Position numbers and translations under genes: made by a program
Part shown: positions 14,963 through 24,144 of the stretch, piece after piece
Layout of the letters: every line of letters begins with the position of its first letter
How positions within the stretch are numbered: the stretch's first letter is position 1
Source: Gammaproteobacteria bacterium
GTDB lineage: Bacteria; Pseudomonadota; Gammaproteobacteria; Steroidobacterales; Steroidobacteraceae
Assembly (NCBI GenBank): GCA_005878835.1
Contig: VBMV01000062.1
Span: 40,796 to 104,795, forward strand
Direction of reading: 5' to 3'
Length of the DNA stretch: 64,000 nucleotides
Notes under the pieces: model-generated
Databases searched by the model: none
What the model was told of the DNA's origin: nothing
Seen by the model: only the letters and a program-made list of their open reading frames with translations

Positions 14963-17327
14963 TTGAAAGCCTACGTCATCCCCTTCGAGCAGCTGACGAT
15001 GCGCGACGTAGAGACGGTCGGCGGCAAGAACGCCTCGCTCGGGGAGATGATCGGCTCGCTCGCCAGGCTCGGCGTGCAGGTGCCCGGCGGGTTCGCCACC
15101 ACCGCGCACGCCTACCGCGAGTTCCTCGAACAGGGCGGGCTGGCCGCGCGCATCCGCGCCGAGCTCACCGAGCTCGACGTCGATGACGTGGCGCGGCTCG
15201 CCGCCACCGGAGCGCGCATCCGTCAGTGGATTCTCGCCACCCCCTTTCCGCCCGCCCTGACGGCGGCGGTGAGCGCACAGCTGCAGCGCATGAGCGCGGG
15301 CGGCGATCTGGCCGTGGCGGTACGCTCCTCGGCGACCGCCGAGGATCTGCCCGAGGCCTCCTTCGCCGGCCAGCAGGAGAGCTTCCTGCGAGGCTGAAGT
15401 GCTCAAGGCGATGCACGAGGTGTTTGCCTCGCTGTTCAACGACCGGGCGATCTCCTACCGCGTACATCAGGGGTTCGATCACGCCGCGGTGGCCTTGTCG
15501 GCCGGCGTGCAGCACATGGTGAGGAGCGACCTGGGCGCGAGCGGCGTCATGTTCACGCTCGACACCGACTCGGGCTTTCGCGAGGTGGTGCTCATCACCG
15601 CCGCGTGGGGCCTGGGCGAGACCGTGGTCCAGGGCGCCGTCAATCCCGATGAGTTCTACGTCTACAAACCCGCGCTGCGCGCCGGCAAGCTCGCGATCCT
15701 GCGCCGCAACCTCGGCGCCAAGGCGGTGAAGATGGTGTACGCGCCGGCGGGCTCACCCGCGCGCGTGCAGACGCTGGCGGTGCCGCCGGCGGACCGGCGC
15801 CGCTTCTGCCTGAGCGACGCCGATATCGTCACGCTGGCGCGCCAGGCGCTGATCATCGAAGAGCATTACGGCCGGCCGATGGACATCGAGTGGGCGCGCG
15901 ACGGCACCTCGGGCGCGATCCTCATCCTGCAGGCGCGGCCCGAGACGGTGCAGAGCCGCGTCGGCCGTACCATTCAGCGTTACGCTCTCAAGGGCCGCTC
16001 GCGGGTGCTGGCCACCGGCCGCAGCATCGGCCAGCGCATCGGCGCCGGAGCCGCGCGCGTCATCCGCGACGCGGGCGAGATGGCGCGCGTGCAGAGCGGC
16101 GAGGTGCTGGTCGCCGACATGACCGATCCGGACTGGGAGCCGGTCATGAAGCGCGCCGCCGCGATCGTCACCAACCGCGGCGGCCGCACCTGTCACGCGG
16201 CCATCATCGCGCGCGAGCTGGGGATCCCCGCGGTGGTCGGCTGCGGCGATGCCACGCAACGCATCCGCGAGGGACAGGACGTGACCGTGTCGTGCGCCGA
16301 GGGCGACACCGGGCACGTGTACGAAGGGCTGTTGCAGTTCGAACGCAGGCAGATCGAGCTCGATGCGCTGCCGCCGATCCCGGTCAAGATCATGATGAAC
16401 GTCGGCAACCCCGAGCGCGCCTTCGATTTCGCCAACATCCCGCACCGCGGCGTGGGGCTCGCGCGGCTCGAGTTCATCATCAACCGCATGATCGGCGTGC
16501 ATCCGCGTGCGCTGCTCGAGTTCGACCGCCTGGACGGGGAGCTGCAGGAGCAGATCCGCGCGCAGATGGCCGGGTATTCCACCCCGGTAGACTTCTACGT
16601 GGAGAAGCTCGCCGAGGGGATCGCGCAGATCGCCGCGGCGTTCGCCCCCGAGCCGGTCATCGTGCGGCTCTCGGACTTCAAGTCCAACGAGTACGCCAAC
16701 CTCATCGGCGGCAGCCGCTACGAACCGCAGGAGGAGAACCCGATGCTGGGCTTCCGCGGCGCCGCGCGCTACGTCGACGAGGCCTTCCGCCCCTGCTTCG
16801 AGCTCGAGTGCCGGGCGCTCAAGCGGGTGCGCGAGGCCATGGGCCTCACCAACGTGCAGGTCATGGTGCCGTTCGTGAGGAGCGTCGCCGAGGCGCGCCA
16901 GGTCACGGCACTGCTCGCGCACAACGGCCTGCAACGCGGCGCGCAGGGGCTCAAGGTGATCATGATGTGCGAGCTGCCCACCAACGCGCTGCTCGCCGAG
17001 CAGTACCTCGAGCACTTCGACGGCATGTCCATCGGCTCGAACGACATGACACAGCTCACCCTGGGACTGGACCGCGACTCGGCGATCATGGCGGGCCACT
17101 TCGACGAGCGTGACGAAGCGGTGCGCAAGCTCCTGGCGATGGCGATCAGCGCCTGCCGCAAACACGGCAAGTACGTCGGCATCTGCGGCCAGGGGCCGTC
17201 GGATCACCCCGACCTGGCGCGCTGGCTGCTCGATCAGGGCATCGAGAGCATGTCCCTCAACCCCGATACGGTGGTGGAGACCTGGCTGTTCCTCGCCCAG
17301 GCGCCGGCGCCCGGCCGGGCCTCCTGA
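14963..17327 (+). pseudogene. ppsA: Phosphoenolpyruvate synthase, split by a frameshifting deletion
   Basis: PEP synthase makes PEP from pyruvate and ATP for gluconeogenesis. The TTG at 14963 has AGGAG five bases upstream. Frame one runs to the TGA at 15395-15397 (residue about 144), just after [19 protein letters not shown]; the rest continues in another frame from about 15398 to 17327. Compared with the conserved FLNVxGxxxVL, only ten bases separate the codons for FL and VL instead of 21, so 11 bases are missing. Downstream parts look intact, with the phospho-His [15 protein letters not shown] and active-site Cys [11 protein letters not shown]. Either a true inactivating deletion, a sequence error, or rescue by a +1 shift at GGC-TGA. 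Confidence 0.85.
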
Positions 17328-17387
17328 CACCCGCGGCGCGCACCTGCGCGCACTGCGGCGCAGCGCCGTGGCGCACGCGCATCGCGG

Positions 17388-17780
17388 CTACGCGCGCGAC
17401 AGATCCCGGAGCTTCGCCTCGGAGGCGGCGCGATCCTTGTCGTCGAACGGCTCGATGTCGACGTGCTCGAGCGTGGCGCGCTCGAGGCAGCGCACGTTGA
17501 CGCTGTAGCCGTCGGGATTGGAGCGTGGCACGTAGAAGGACTTCACGCCGCAGCGGCGGCAGAACAGATGCCGCGCAGTGCCGGTGTTGAAGCGGTATTC
17601 GCTCAGGCTCTCCGCCCCGCGCAGCAGCCGGAAGCGCGTGCGCGGCACGATCAGGTGCAGGTAGCCGCTCATGCGGCAGATCGAGCAGTTGCACTCGCTC
17701 GCCGTGAGGCGCGCCGGCGCATCCACCTCGAAGGCAACCGCGCCGCAATGGCAGCCGCCGCGATGCGTCACCAGCGGCAC
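17388..17780 (-). CDS. GFA (CENP-V) family zinc-binding protein
   Basis: 130 residues with the cysteine pattern of the GFA fold: GGCHCGAVAFEV, ECNCSICRMSGYLHLIVP and HLFCRRCGVKSFYVPRSNP, which together bind two zinc ions. The family includes glutathione-dependent formaldehyde-activating enzyme, but most members are of unproven activity, so no substrate is assigned. It follows orn by four bases and is probably co-transcribed. Confidence 0.85.
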   Translation of the reverse strand: MPLVTHRGGCHCGAVAFEVDAPARLTASECNCSICRMSGYLHLIVPRTRFRLLRGAESLSEYRFNTGTARHLFCRRCGVKSFYVPRSNPDGYSVNVRCLERATLEHVDIEPFDDKDRAASEAKLRDLSRA

Positions 17781-17784
17781 GGTC

Positions 17785-18351
17785 TCAGGCGCTCCCGCTG
17801 CCGGCGTAAGCCGGCGCGAACAACCACGCGCGGTAGTGCCGCAGCTCGCGGATCGATTCGTGGATATCCGCGTGCGCGAGGTGGGTCCCCTGCTTGACGA
17901 AACTCTCGGCCACCGCCGGCGCCCAGCGGCGCGCCAGCTCCTTCAGCGTGCTGACGTCGAGATTGCGGTAGTGGAAGAAGTGTTCGAGCTCGGGCATGCA
18001 GCGCGCGAGAAAGCGACGGTCCTGGCAGATGCTGTTGCCGCACATCGGCGAGCTGCCGGCATTGACCAGCGGCGCGAGGAACTCGAGCGTGCGCTGCTGG
18101 GCCTCGGCGACGCTGGTGCGGCTCGCGCGCACCCGCGCCAGCAGGCCCGAGGAGCTGTGCTGGCGCTGATTCCAGTCGTCCATGCGCGCGAGCACCTCAT
18201 CGGGCTGATGGATGGCGAGCACCGGGCCATCGGCGATGAGCTCCAGATCCCGGTCGGTCACCACGGTGGCGATCTCGATGATCGAATCGGTGTCGGGCTT
18301 CAGACCCGTCATCTCCAGATCGATCCAGACCAGATAGTCGCCGCTCGGCAT
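17785..18351 (-). CDS. orn: Oligoribonuclease
   Basis: DEDDh exonuclease that degrades 2-5-nt RNAs and pGp[21 protein letters not shown] carries the first Asp-Glu pair. [37 protein letters not shown] region and the C-terminal [16 protein letters not shown] give the remaining acidic and His residues. The 188 residues are normal for the family. It is divergent from rsgA, the same order as in E. coli. Confidence 0.95.
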   Translation of the reverse strand: MPSGDYLVWIDLEMTGLKPDTDSIIEIATVVTDRDLELIADGPVLAIHQPDEVLARMDDWNQRQHSSSGLLARVRASRTSVAEAQQRTLEFLAPLVNAGSSPMCGNSICQDRRFLARCMPELEHFFHYRNLDVSTLKELARRWAPAVAESFVKQGTHLAHADIHESIRELRHYRAWLFAPAYAGSGSA

Positions 18352-18428
18352 GGCGCGTGGGTAGTGATAGCGTGTCTTGACCGCGCAACAGGCAATCCGA
18401 GTGTAGCAGACGACCGCTCACCCGCCGC

Positions 18429-19316
18429 ATGAAGCAGACTCTGGTAGGACGCGTGATCGCCAGCTTCGGCCGGCACCTGCTGGTGCGCGAGCCCGGCGGC
18501 CGGGAAGTGCGGGCGCGTCCGTTCGGGCGCTCCCTCACCGTAGTGTGCGGCGATGAGGTGCGCTGCCGCCTCGATGCACGCCACGATGAGGTGCACGTGG
18601 TGGAAGTGCTGCCGCGGCGCACGGCGCTGTATCGCGCCAACCTGCGCGGCGGCGCCGAACCGGTGGTGGCCAACCTCACGCGGCTGCTGGTGGTGCTCGC
18701 GCCGCTCCCGGCACCGGACCTGTTCATCGTGGACCGCTACCTGGCTGCGGCCACCGCCGCCGGACTCGCCGCGACCCTCATCGTGAACAAGAGTGACCTC
18801 GGCATCGACGCGGCGCTTACCGCCGAGCTCGCGGTGTACCGCGCCGCCGGCTACGACGCCGTCACCTGCTCGGCCGAAAGCGGCAGCGGGGTTGGGCAGC
18901 TGCGTGCCCTCCTCACGCCCGGCGCGGTGGCCGCCCTGGTCGGACAATCCGGGGTCGGCAAGTCCTCGCTCGTGCAGTGCCTCGTGCCGCAGGCGCAGGT
19001 CGCGATCGGCGCACTGGTGCGTGCGGAGGATGGACGGCACACCACCACCGCCGCGCGCCTGTTCGATCTGCCACACGGCGCCGCGCTGATCGACTCCCCG
19101 GGGGTGCGCGACTTTGCGCCCGCCGCCGCGGCACTCGATGAGCGCACCCTCGGCTTCGTGGAGGTGGAACGCCTGGCTCCCGGGTGCCGTTTCAGCGATT
19201 GCCGCCACCTGCGCGAGCCGGGATGCGCGGTGCGCGCGGCAGCCGCGGGCGGTGCGCTGCATGCGCGCCGCTACGAGAGCTACCGGCGGCTGCGCCGCCT
19301 GCGCGAGGAGCGCTAA
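18429..19316 (+). CDS. rsgA: Ribosome small subunit GTPase RsgA
   Basis: Circularly permuted GTPase that assists late 30S maturation. It has an N-terminal OB-fold, NKSD (G4) near residue 120, the P-loop [15 protein letters not shown] near 175, DSPGVRDF (G3) near 221, and a C-terminal zinc site in [20 protein letters not shown]. Its 295 residues are slightly short of the E. coli protein. The TAA overlaps the stop of the convergent recR by four bases. It is divergent from orn. Confidence 0.95.
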   Translation: MKQTLVGRVIASFGRHLLVREPGGREVRARPFGRSLTVVCGDEVRCRLDARHDEVHVVEVLPRRTALYRANLRGGAEPVVANLTRLLVVLAPLPAPDLFIVDRYLAAATAAGLAATLIVNKSDLGIDAALTAELAVYRAAGYDAVTCSAESGSGVGQLRALLTPGAVAALVGQSGVGKSSLVQCLVPQAQVAIGALVRAEDGRHTTTAARLFDLPHGAALIDSPGVRDFAPAAAALDERTLGFVEVERLAPGCRFSDCRHLREPGCAVRAAAAGGALHARRYESYRRLRRLREER

Positions 19317-19912
19317 CTGACCGACTGCCGCCCGGCGAGCGCGTGCGCCAGCGTGCCGCCGTCGACGTACTCGAGCTCGCCCCCGACCGGCACGCCGTGG
19401 GCGATGCGAGTGGCGCGGATGCCGCGCCGCGCGGCCAGCTCACCGAGGAAATGGGCCGTCGCCTCGCCCTCGACCGTGGAGTTGGTGGCCAGGATCAGCT
19501 CGCGCACCCCGCCCTGCGCCAGGATCGCCTCGAGCTCGCGCACGCCGAGCTGCTCGGGGCCGATGCCATCGAGCGGCGACAGGTGCCCCATGAGCACGAA
19601 GTAGCGGCCACGGTAGCTGCCGGAGGACTCGATCGCGACCACGTCGGCGGGCGACTCGACCGCGCACAGCAGCGCTGCGTCGCGCTGCGGCGCGGCGCAG
19701 ATCGCGCACAACTCCCCTTCGGTGAGCATGCGGCAGCGCCGGCAGCGGGCCACGGATTGCAGCGCCGCATCGAGCGCCTCGGCCAGCGCACGCGCCCCTG
19801 GCCGGCCCTCCTGCAGCAGGTGGAACGCCATGCGCTGCGCAGTCTTGGGCCCGACTCCGGGCAGGGTGTGCAGCGCGTCGATCAGGCGGGCGAGATGCGG
19901 CGAATGCTTCAT
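19313..19912 (-). CDS. recR: Recombination protein RecR
   Basis: Part of the RecFOR pathway loading RecA at gaps. It shows helix-hairpin-helix [20 protein letters not shown], a zinc finger [16 protein letters not shown], and the Toprim region around [20 protein letters not shown] and [16 protein letters not shown]. 199 residues, the standard length. It lies ten bases downstream of ybaB in the usual dnaX-ybaB-recR operon and overlaps rsgA tail to tail. Confidence 0.97.
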   Translation of the reverse strand: MKHSPHLARLIDALHTLPGVGPKTAQRMAFHLLQEGRPGARALAEALDAALQSVARCRRCRMLTEGELCAICAAPQRDAALLCAVESPADVVAIESSGSYRGRYFVLMGHLSPLDGIGPEQLGVRELEAILAQGGVRELILATNSTVEGEATAHFLGELAARRGIRATRIAHGVPVGGELEYVDGGTLAHALAGRQSVS

Positions 19913-19922
19913 CGCGCGCGCT

Positions 19923-20246
19923 TCAAAAGGGCAGCTTCATTCCCGGCGGCAGCTGCAGTCCCGCGGTCAGGCTCGCCATCTTCTGCTGCACGCGCGCCTC
20001 GACCTTGTGCACGGCGTCGTTGGTCGCGGCCGCGATCAGATCCTCGAGCATCTCGCGGTCCTCGCCACTGATCGCGGGCTCGATCTGCACGCGCTTCACT
20101 TCGTGGCGGCCGCTCATGGTGACCTTCACCATGCCGCCGCCGGCTTCTCCGACCACCTCGATGGTGCCGATCTCGGCCTGGGCCTTCTGCATGTTCTCCT
20201 GCATCGCCTGGGCCTGCTTCATCAGGTCGTCGAAGTTGCCTCGCAT
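19923..20246 (-). CDS. ybaB: YbaB/EbfC family nucleoid-associated protein
   Basis: Small DNA-binding dimer. [22 protein letters not shown] forms the long N-terminal helix, followed by [21 protein letters not shown], typical of EbfC. The ATG at 20246 (MRGNFDD) fits family starts better than the one at 20255. It is located between dnaX and recR. Confidence 0.95.
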   Translation of the reverse strand: MRGNFDDLMKQAQAMQENMQKAQAEIGTIEVVGEAGGGMVKVTMSGRHEVKRVQIEPAISGEDREMLEDLIAAATNDAVHKVEARVQQKMASLTAGLQLPPGMKLPF

Positions 20247-20292
20247 GAGAGTCACTGCCTGTCAGGCGCGCGCGCCCGGATTGGACCTGGAG

Positions 20293-21888
20293 TCATTTTA
20301 CCGGACGCACGCTCTCGGGCAGCACCGTCGCACCAAAGCGCTCGCGCAGCCCCTGCACGCCGGGGTCGGCCTCGAACGCGCGCCGTGCGGCTGCCAGCTC
20401 CTGCTCGGAGACGCGCCGCGCGAGAAGCGCCGGCGTCTCGGCGCCCGCACCCCCGGCCTGAAACTCCAGCCGCACCGGCTCGCCGTAGTAGCGCGACAGC
20501 GCCTGGGCCAGCTTTTCCTCCTGCGCCGGCGTGCGCACCGGCTGGTTGCGTGCATCTACGCCCAAGCGCACGAGCGCGCCCTGGCGGCCGAGGAACACGC
20601 AGTGGCTGGCGAGCTGGCGCGCCGCGCCCGAGAGCTCCAGCGCGTTCACGATACTCGCCCAGGGGTCGGCGGCGCCTGCCGCCTCGGCAGGACTGCCGGC
20701 GCCGGTGGGGCCGCCGGCCCCGGGAGCGCTGCCGGCACCCGCAGCGCTCGCCGCCGCGCGCGCCGCGGGCTCCGCGGCCGGCGTACGCGTCACGCCGGAC
20801 TCGCCCGCCGGGCGGAAGGCGATCATCCGCAGCAACGTCATCTCGAAGCCGGTGCGCGGCTCGGGAGCGAGCCCGAGATCGCGCCGGCCGATGATCGCGG
20901 TCTGATAGAACAGCTGCACGTCCTCGGCGCTGAGGGCGCGCGCGAGCCGCTCGAGCAACTCGGGGGTGTACAGCTCATCGCCCTCGTAATCGCTCACCGC
21001 CTGGCGCAGCCCGATGCGCACCAGGAGCGAGGCGAGCTCATCGAGCACCTGCGCGTAATCGGGCGCGAACTCCTCGAGCGACTGCGCGCAGCGCACCAGG
21101 GCGGTGGTGTCGGCGGCCGCCAGCAGCTCCACGATGCGCACCACGTGATCGCGCGAGATCGTGCCCAGCATGGCGCGCGCCTGTGCCTCGCCCGCCTGCC
21201 CGCCGCCGAACGCGATCAGCTGATCCAGGAGCGACAGCGCGTCGCGCATGCTGCCGTCGGCCGCCTGCGCCACCAGCTTCAGGCCCGCGGCGTCGAACCC
21301 CACCCCCTCCTGCTCGAGAATCCGGCGCATGTGAGCCGCGATGTCCGCGACCGGCAGCCGTTTCAGGTTGAACTGCAGGCAGCGCGACAGCACGGTCACG
21401 GGCAGCTTCTGCGGATCGGTGGTCGCGAGCAGGAACTTCACGTGCGGCGGCGGTTCCTCGAGGGTCTTCAGCAGCGCGTTGAACGAGTGGGCCGAGAGCA
21501 TGTGCACCTCGTCGATGAGGTACACCTTGTAGCGGCCGCGCGCCGGGGCGTACTGCACGTTATCGAGCAGCTCGCGAGTGTCGTCCACCTTGGTGCGCGA
21601 GGCGGCATCCACCTCGATGAGATCCGGGAAGCGGCCGGCGTCGATCTCGCGGCAGCTCGCGCATTCACCGCACGGCTCGGCGGTGACGCCCGTCTCGCAG
21701 TTGAGGCACTTGGCGAGGATCCGCGCGATGGTCGTCTTGCCGACGCCGCGCGTGCCGGTGAACAGGAACGCGTGATGCACGCGTCCGCTCTCGAGCGCGT
21801 TCACGAGCGCACGCCGCACGTGCTCCTGGCCAATCAACTCAGAGAATGTCTTCGGGCGCCATGTGCGCGCCAGTGCTGTGTAGCTCAT
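20293..21888 (-). CDS. dnaX: DNA polymerase III subunit gamma/tau
   Basis: Clamp-loader ATPase. SYTALARTWRPKTFSELIGQ is the standard start (ATG at 21888; the frame opens four codons earlier). Walker A is FTGTRGVGKTTIA near residues 41-53, the zinc module is CLNCETGVTAEPCGECASC, Walker B is VYLIDEVHMLS, and LLATTDPQKLPVTVLSRC is sensor 1. A Pro/Ala-rich linker near 360-400 precedes a short tau C-domain. No A6G slippery site was seen, so gamma by frameshift is not predicted. The SRP RNA gene is just upstream. Confidence 0.96.
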   Translation of the reverse strand: MSYTALARTWRPKTFSELIGQEHVRRALVNALESGRVHHAFLFTGTRGVGKTTIARILAKCLNCETGVTAEPCGECASCREIDAGRFPDLIEVDAASRTKVDDTRELLDNVQYAPARGRYKVYLIDEVHMLSAHSFNALLKTLEEPPPHVKFLLATTDPQKLPVTVLSRCLQFNLKRLPVADIAAHMRRILEQEGVGFDAAGLKLVAQAADGSMRDALSLLDQLIAFGGGQAGEAQARAMLGTISRDHVVRIVELLAAADTTALVRCAQSLEEFAPDYAQVLDELASLLVRIGLRQAVSDYEGDELYTPELLERLARALSAEDVQLFYQTAIIGRRDLGLAPEPRTGFEMTLLRMIAFRPAGESGVTRTPAAEPAARAAASAAGAGSAPGAGGPTGAGSPAEAAGAADPWASIVNALELSGAARQLASHCVFLGRQGALVRLGVDARNQPVRTPAQEEKLAQALSRYYGEPVRLEFQAGGAGAETPALLARRVSEQELAAARRAFEADPGVQGLRERFGATVLPESVRPVK

Positions 21889-21920
21889 GAACGGTCCCAA
21901 AATGCGCGAGCGTTGGAGGC

Positions 21921-22027
21921 GGCCCGCACCAGCTCAAGCTCCGGCACCCGACATCGCCGCTGCCGCTGCTGCCTTCCGGCCCTGACGGGGTTCACGACTG
22001 GTCGTCGCGGAGAAACCGATGCGGGCC
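21921..22027 (-). ncRNA. ffs: 4.5S signal recognition particle RNA
   Basis: On the minus strand the conserved domain IV signature GTCAGGGCCGGAAGGCAGCA is present, with GGAA and GCAGC asymmetric loops. The outer ends pair (GGCCCGCA at 22027-22020 with its complement at 21928-21921), closing a single long hairpin of about 107 nt. It lies just upstream of dnaX, a common gammaproteobacterial location. The exact ends are estimated from the terminal stem. Confidence 0.92.
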
Positions 22028-22125
22028 ACCATAGTCACGCCACTCGTGCCGTGCCGGTGGCGGGAGCCGCTGAACTAAATCATGCTGCACCCGGCGAGCA
22101 CCATGCACGACTGTTTATCATCATT

Positions 22126-22217
22126 TGGCGGAGAGGGTGGGATTCGAACCCACGAACACCCGTTGAGATGTTACTGGAATTCCAGTCCAGCGCCTTAGAC
22201 CGCTCGGCCACCTCTCC
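22126..22217 (-). tRNA. tRNA-Ser (anticodon GGA)
   Basis: The minus strand folds as a class II tRNA. Acceptor GGAGAGG pairs with CCTCTCC, the anticodon loop is CTGGAAT giving GGA, there is a long variable arm, the T loop is TTCGAAT, and CCA is encoded at 22128-22126. Length 92 nt. Confidence 0.96.
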
Positions 22218-22234
22218 AATCAATTACTTACGCA

Positions 22235-22522
22235 TCAGGCCTGCCGCGGCGGCGCGGGCTGGCGGGTCTTGAACGGCGGCGGCTCATCCAGACACGGCTC
22301 CCTGCCCTTGCGAGCCGGAGGCGCCGGCTCGGTGAGCGCCGGTATGCGCAGCGCGCTGCTGGTCTCGGGGGCATCGAGTCCGGCGGGAACTTTGAGCGGT
22401 GCAACGCTCTTCGCGCCCATGTACGCCTGCGGCCCGTGACAGGACTTGGCACGCAACGCGTGGCAAGCGCACAGCGCCAGCAGCAGCGGTGCGAGCCATA
22501 CCATTGCGCTAACAGACTTCAC
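22235..22522 (-). CDS. Short BamC-like lipoprotein downstream of dapA
   Basis: 95 residues with a signal peptide and lipobox LCAC. The mature part SVAPLKVPAGLDAPETSSAL resembles the flexible N-terminal segment of BamC (the PPxLKxPxGL...P stretch that binds BamD), but the two BamC helix-grip domains are missing. Position after dapA is exactly where bamC (nlpB) sits in gammaproteobacteria. It is inferred to be a minimal BamC keeping only the BamD-contacting segment. The C-terminus is Pro/Arg rich. Confidence 0.6.
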   Translation of the reverse strand: MKSVSAMVWLAPLLLALCACHALRAKSCHGPQAYMGAKSVAPLKVPAGLDAPETSSALRIPALTEPAPPARKGREPCLDEPPPFKTRQPAPPRQA

Positions 22523-22565
22523 TCATGAACCTCGTTCGCTTTCGCAAAGCCGCGCTACGCGCACT

Positions 22566-23444
22566 TCAGGGCAACGCGCCCGCCGCGCGCGCAGCCGCCC
22601 GCACGCCTGCCTGATACTGCGCCGCCAACGGCGTGAGCGGTAATCTTATCCCGGTCGCGATCAGACCCATCTGCGCCAGCGCCCACTTCACCGGGATCGG
22701 ATTCGCCTCCACAAACAGCTCACGGTGCAGGGCGCTCAAGCGCTCATCGAGCCGCTGCGCCCCGGTGCCGTCCCCGGCCAGCGCCGCGGCCACCATCTGC
22801 GCCATCGGACGCGGAGCCACGTTGGCGGTGACCGAGATTACCCCGCGCGCGCCCGCGGCGATGCTCGCGCGCGCAGTGGCGTCATCGCCGCTCAGAACCA
22901 CGAAGTCCCTGCCGCAGCTGTCGATGAGCTCGCGCACGCGCGGCGCTTCCGGCACCGCCTCCTTGACGCCGACGATTCCGGCAACCTTCGCCAGGCGCGC
23001 CACCGTCGCCGGTTTCATATCGACCGCCGTGCGCGCCGGAACGTTGTACAACAGTAGCGGCTTGCGCGCGGCCGCAGCTGCCGCGGCGAAGTGCAGGTAC
23101 AGTCCCTCCTGCGTCGGCCGGTTGTATGCCGGGGTCACGAGCAGCAGCCCGTCGATGGGCAACTGCGACAGCCAGCCGACCCGCTCCACGGTGTCCGCGG
23201 TGCTGCTGGTGCCCGCGCCGGCGATCACCGCGACACGCCCGCCCAGCTGCGCGCACGCGCGCTGCGTCAGCTCGCGCAGCTCCGCGTCGCGCAACGTCGC
23301 CGACTCGCCGGTCGTGCCGCCGACGACGATGCCGTTGGTGCCGTTCGCCAGGTGGAACTCGAGCAGGCGCGCCCAGGCTTCCAGATCGACCGCGCCGTCG
23401 GGTCGCATGGGAGTGACGATGGCAACCAGGCTGCCTGAAAACAT
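22566..23444 (-). CDS. dapA: 4-hydroxy-tetrahydrodipicolinate synthase
   Basis: Condenses pyruvate with aspartate semialdehyde in lysine and diaminopimelate synthesis. VVGGTTGESATL holds the pyruvate-binding Thr pair, LLVTPAYNRPTQEGLYLHF the catalytic Tyr, and AGIVGVKEAVPE the Schiff-base Lys near residue 160. 292 residues as in E. coli. It lies upstream of the BamC-like lipoprotein gene and is divergent from the gcvR-like gene. Confidence 0.97.
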   Translation of the reverse strand: MFSGSLVAIVTPMRPDGAVDLEAWARLLEFHLANGTNGIVVGGTTGESATLRDAELRELTQRACAQLGGRVAVIAGAGTSSTADTVERVGWLSQLPIDGLLLVTPAYNRPTQEGLYLHFAAAAAAARKPLLLYNVPARTAVDMKPATVARLAKVAGIVGVKEAVPEAPRVRELIDSCGRDFVVLSGDDATARASIAAGARGVISVTANVAPRPMAQMVAAALAGDGTGAQRLDERLSALHRELFVEANPIPVKWALAQMGLIATGIRLPLTPLAAQYQAGVRAAARAAGALP

Positions 23445-23606
23445 GAGACCTGCATGCGTTGCGCGGGGAGCGTCTGATGTTACGAGTGACGCTTGCGTCT
23501 AAGCAAGCCTCAAAGCGCGCGCCGGCCCGCCAGGGTCGCAACCCGCCCCCGCTCCCGGTACACTCAAAGCCGGGCGAATCGCCAGCAGAACACCCGCCAC
23601 CCACAG

Positions 23607-24137
23607 ATGAAGCAGCACCTGGCCGTTTCGGCGATCGGCAGCGACCGCACGGGGATGGTTCATGAGCTGACCCGCGTAATCAGCGAGTCCGGCGGCAACA
23701 TCAGCGAAAGCCGCATGGCGAACCTCGGCACGGAATTCGCGATGTTGTTGCTGGTGTCGGGCAACTGGCACGCGCTGGCGAAGCTGGAAACCGAGCTCAA
23801 GCGTCTCGCCGAGACCAGCAACCTCAGCATTCACCTGAAGCGCACCGAGCCGCGCACGCCGCGCACCGACATGCTGCCGTACTCGATCGACGTGGTATGC
23901 CTCGATCAGAGCGGCATCGTCTCGGGGTTGTCGGGCTTCTTCGCCACGCGCGGGATCGACATCGCCGAAGTCTCGACCCGCAGCTACCCGGCCGCGCATA
24001 CCGGCGCACCCATGTTCGCGGTGCAGATGATCGTCAACGTCCCGAGCCGCATTCACGTGGCGCACCTGCGCGAAGAGTTCATGGAATTCTGCGATTCGCT
24101 CAACCTCGACGCCATTCTCGAACCGGTCAAGTCCTGA
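23607..24137 (+). CDS. GcvR-like protein with two ACT domains
   Basis: 176 residues. The first ACT domain starts LAVSAIGSDRTGMVHELTRV and continues SESGGNISESRMANLGTEFAM. The second starts SIDVVCLDQSGIVSGLSGFFA. This matches GcvR, the glycine cleavage system repressor accessory protein, and related ACT regulators. Location divergent to dapA is also as for gcvR in E. coli. The ATG at 23607 was chosen because the upstream extension is Arg-rich and lacks homology character. Ligand not known. Confidence 0.8.
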   Translation: MKQHLAVSAIGSDRTGMVHELTRVISESGGNISESRMANLGTEFAMLLLVSGNWHALAKLETELKRLAETSNLSIHLKRTEPRTPRTDMLPYSIDVVCLDQSGIVSGLSGFFATRGIDIAEVSTRSYPAAHTGAPMFAVQMIVNVPSRIHVAHLREEFMEFCDSLNLDAILEPVKS

Positions 24138-24144
24138 AAAAGTG

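Noticed and set aside
20293-21888. Programmed frameshift in dnaX giving gamma subunit
   Set aside because: No A6G-type slippery heptamer was found in the gene, so only tau is predicted.
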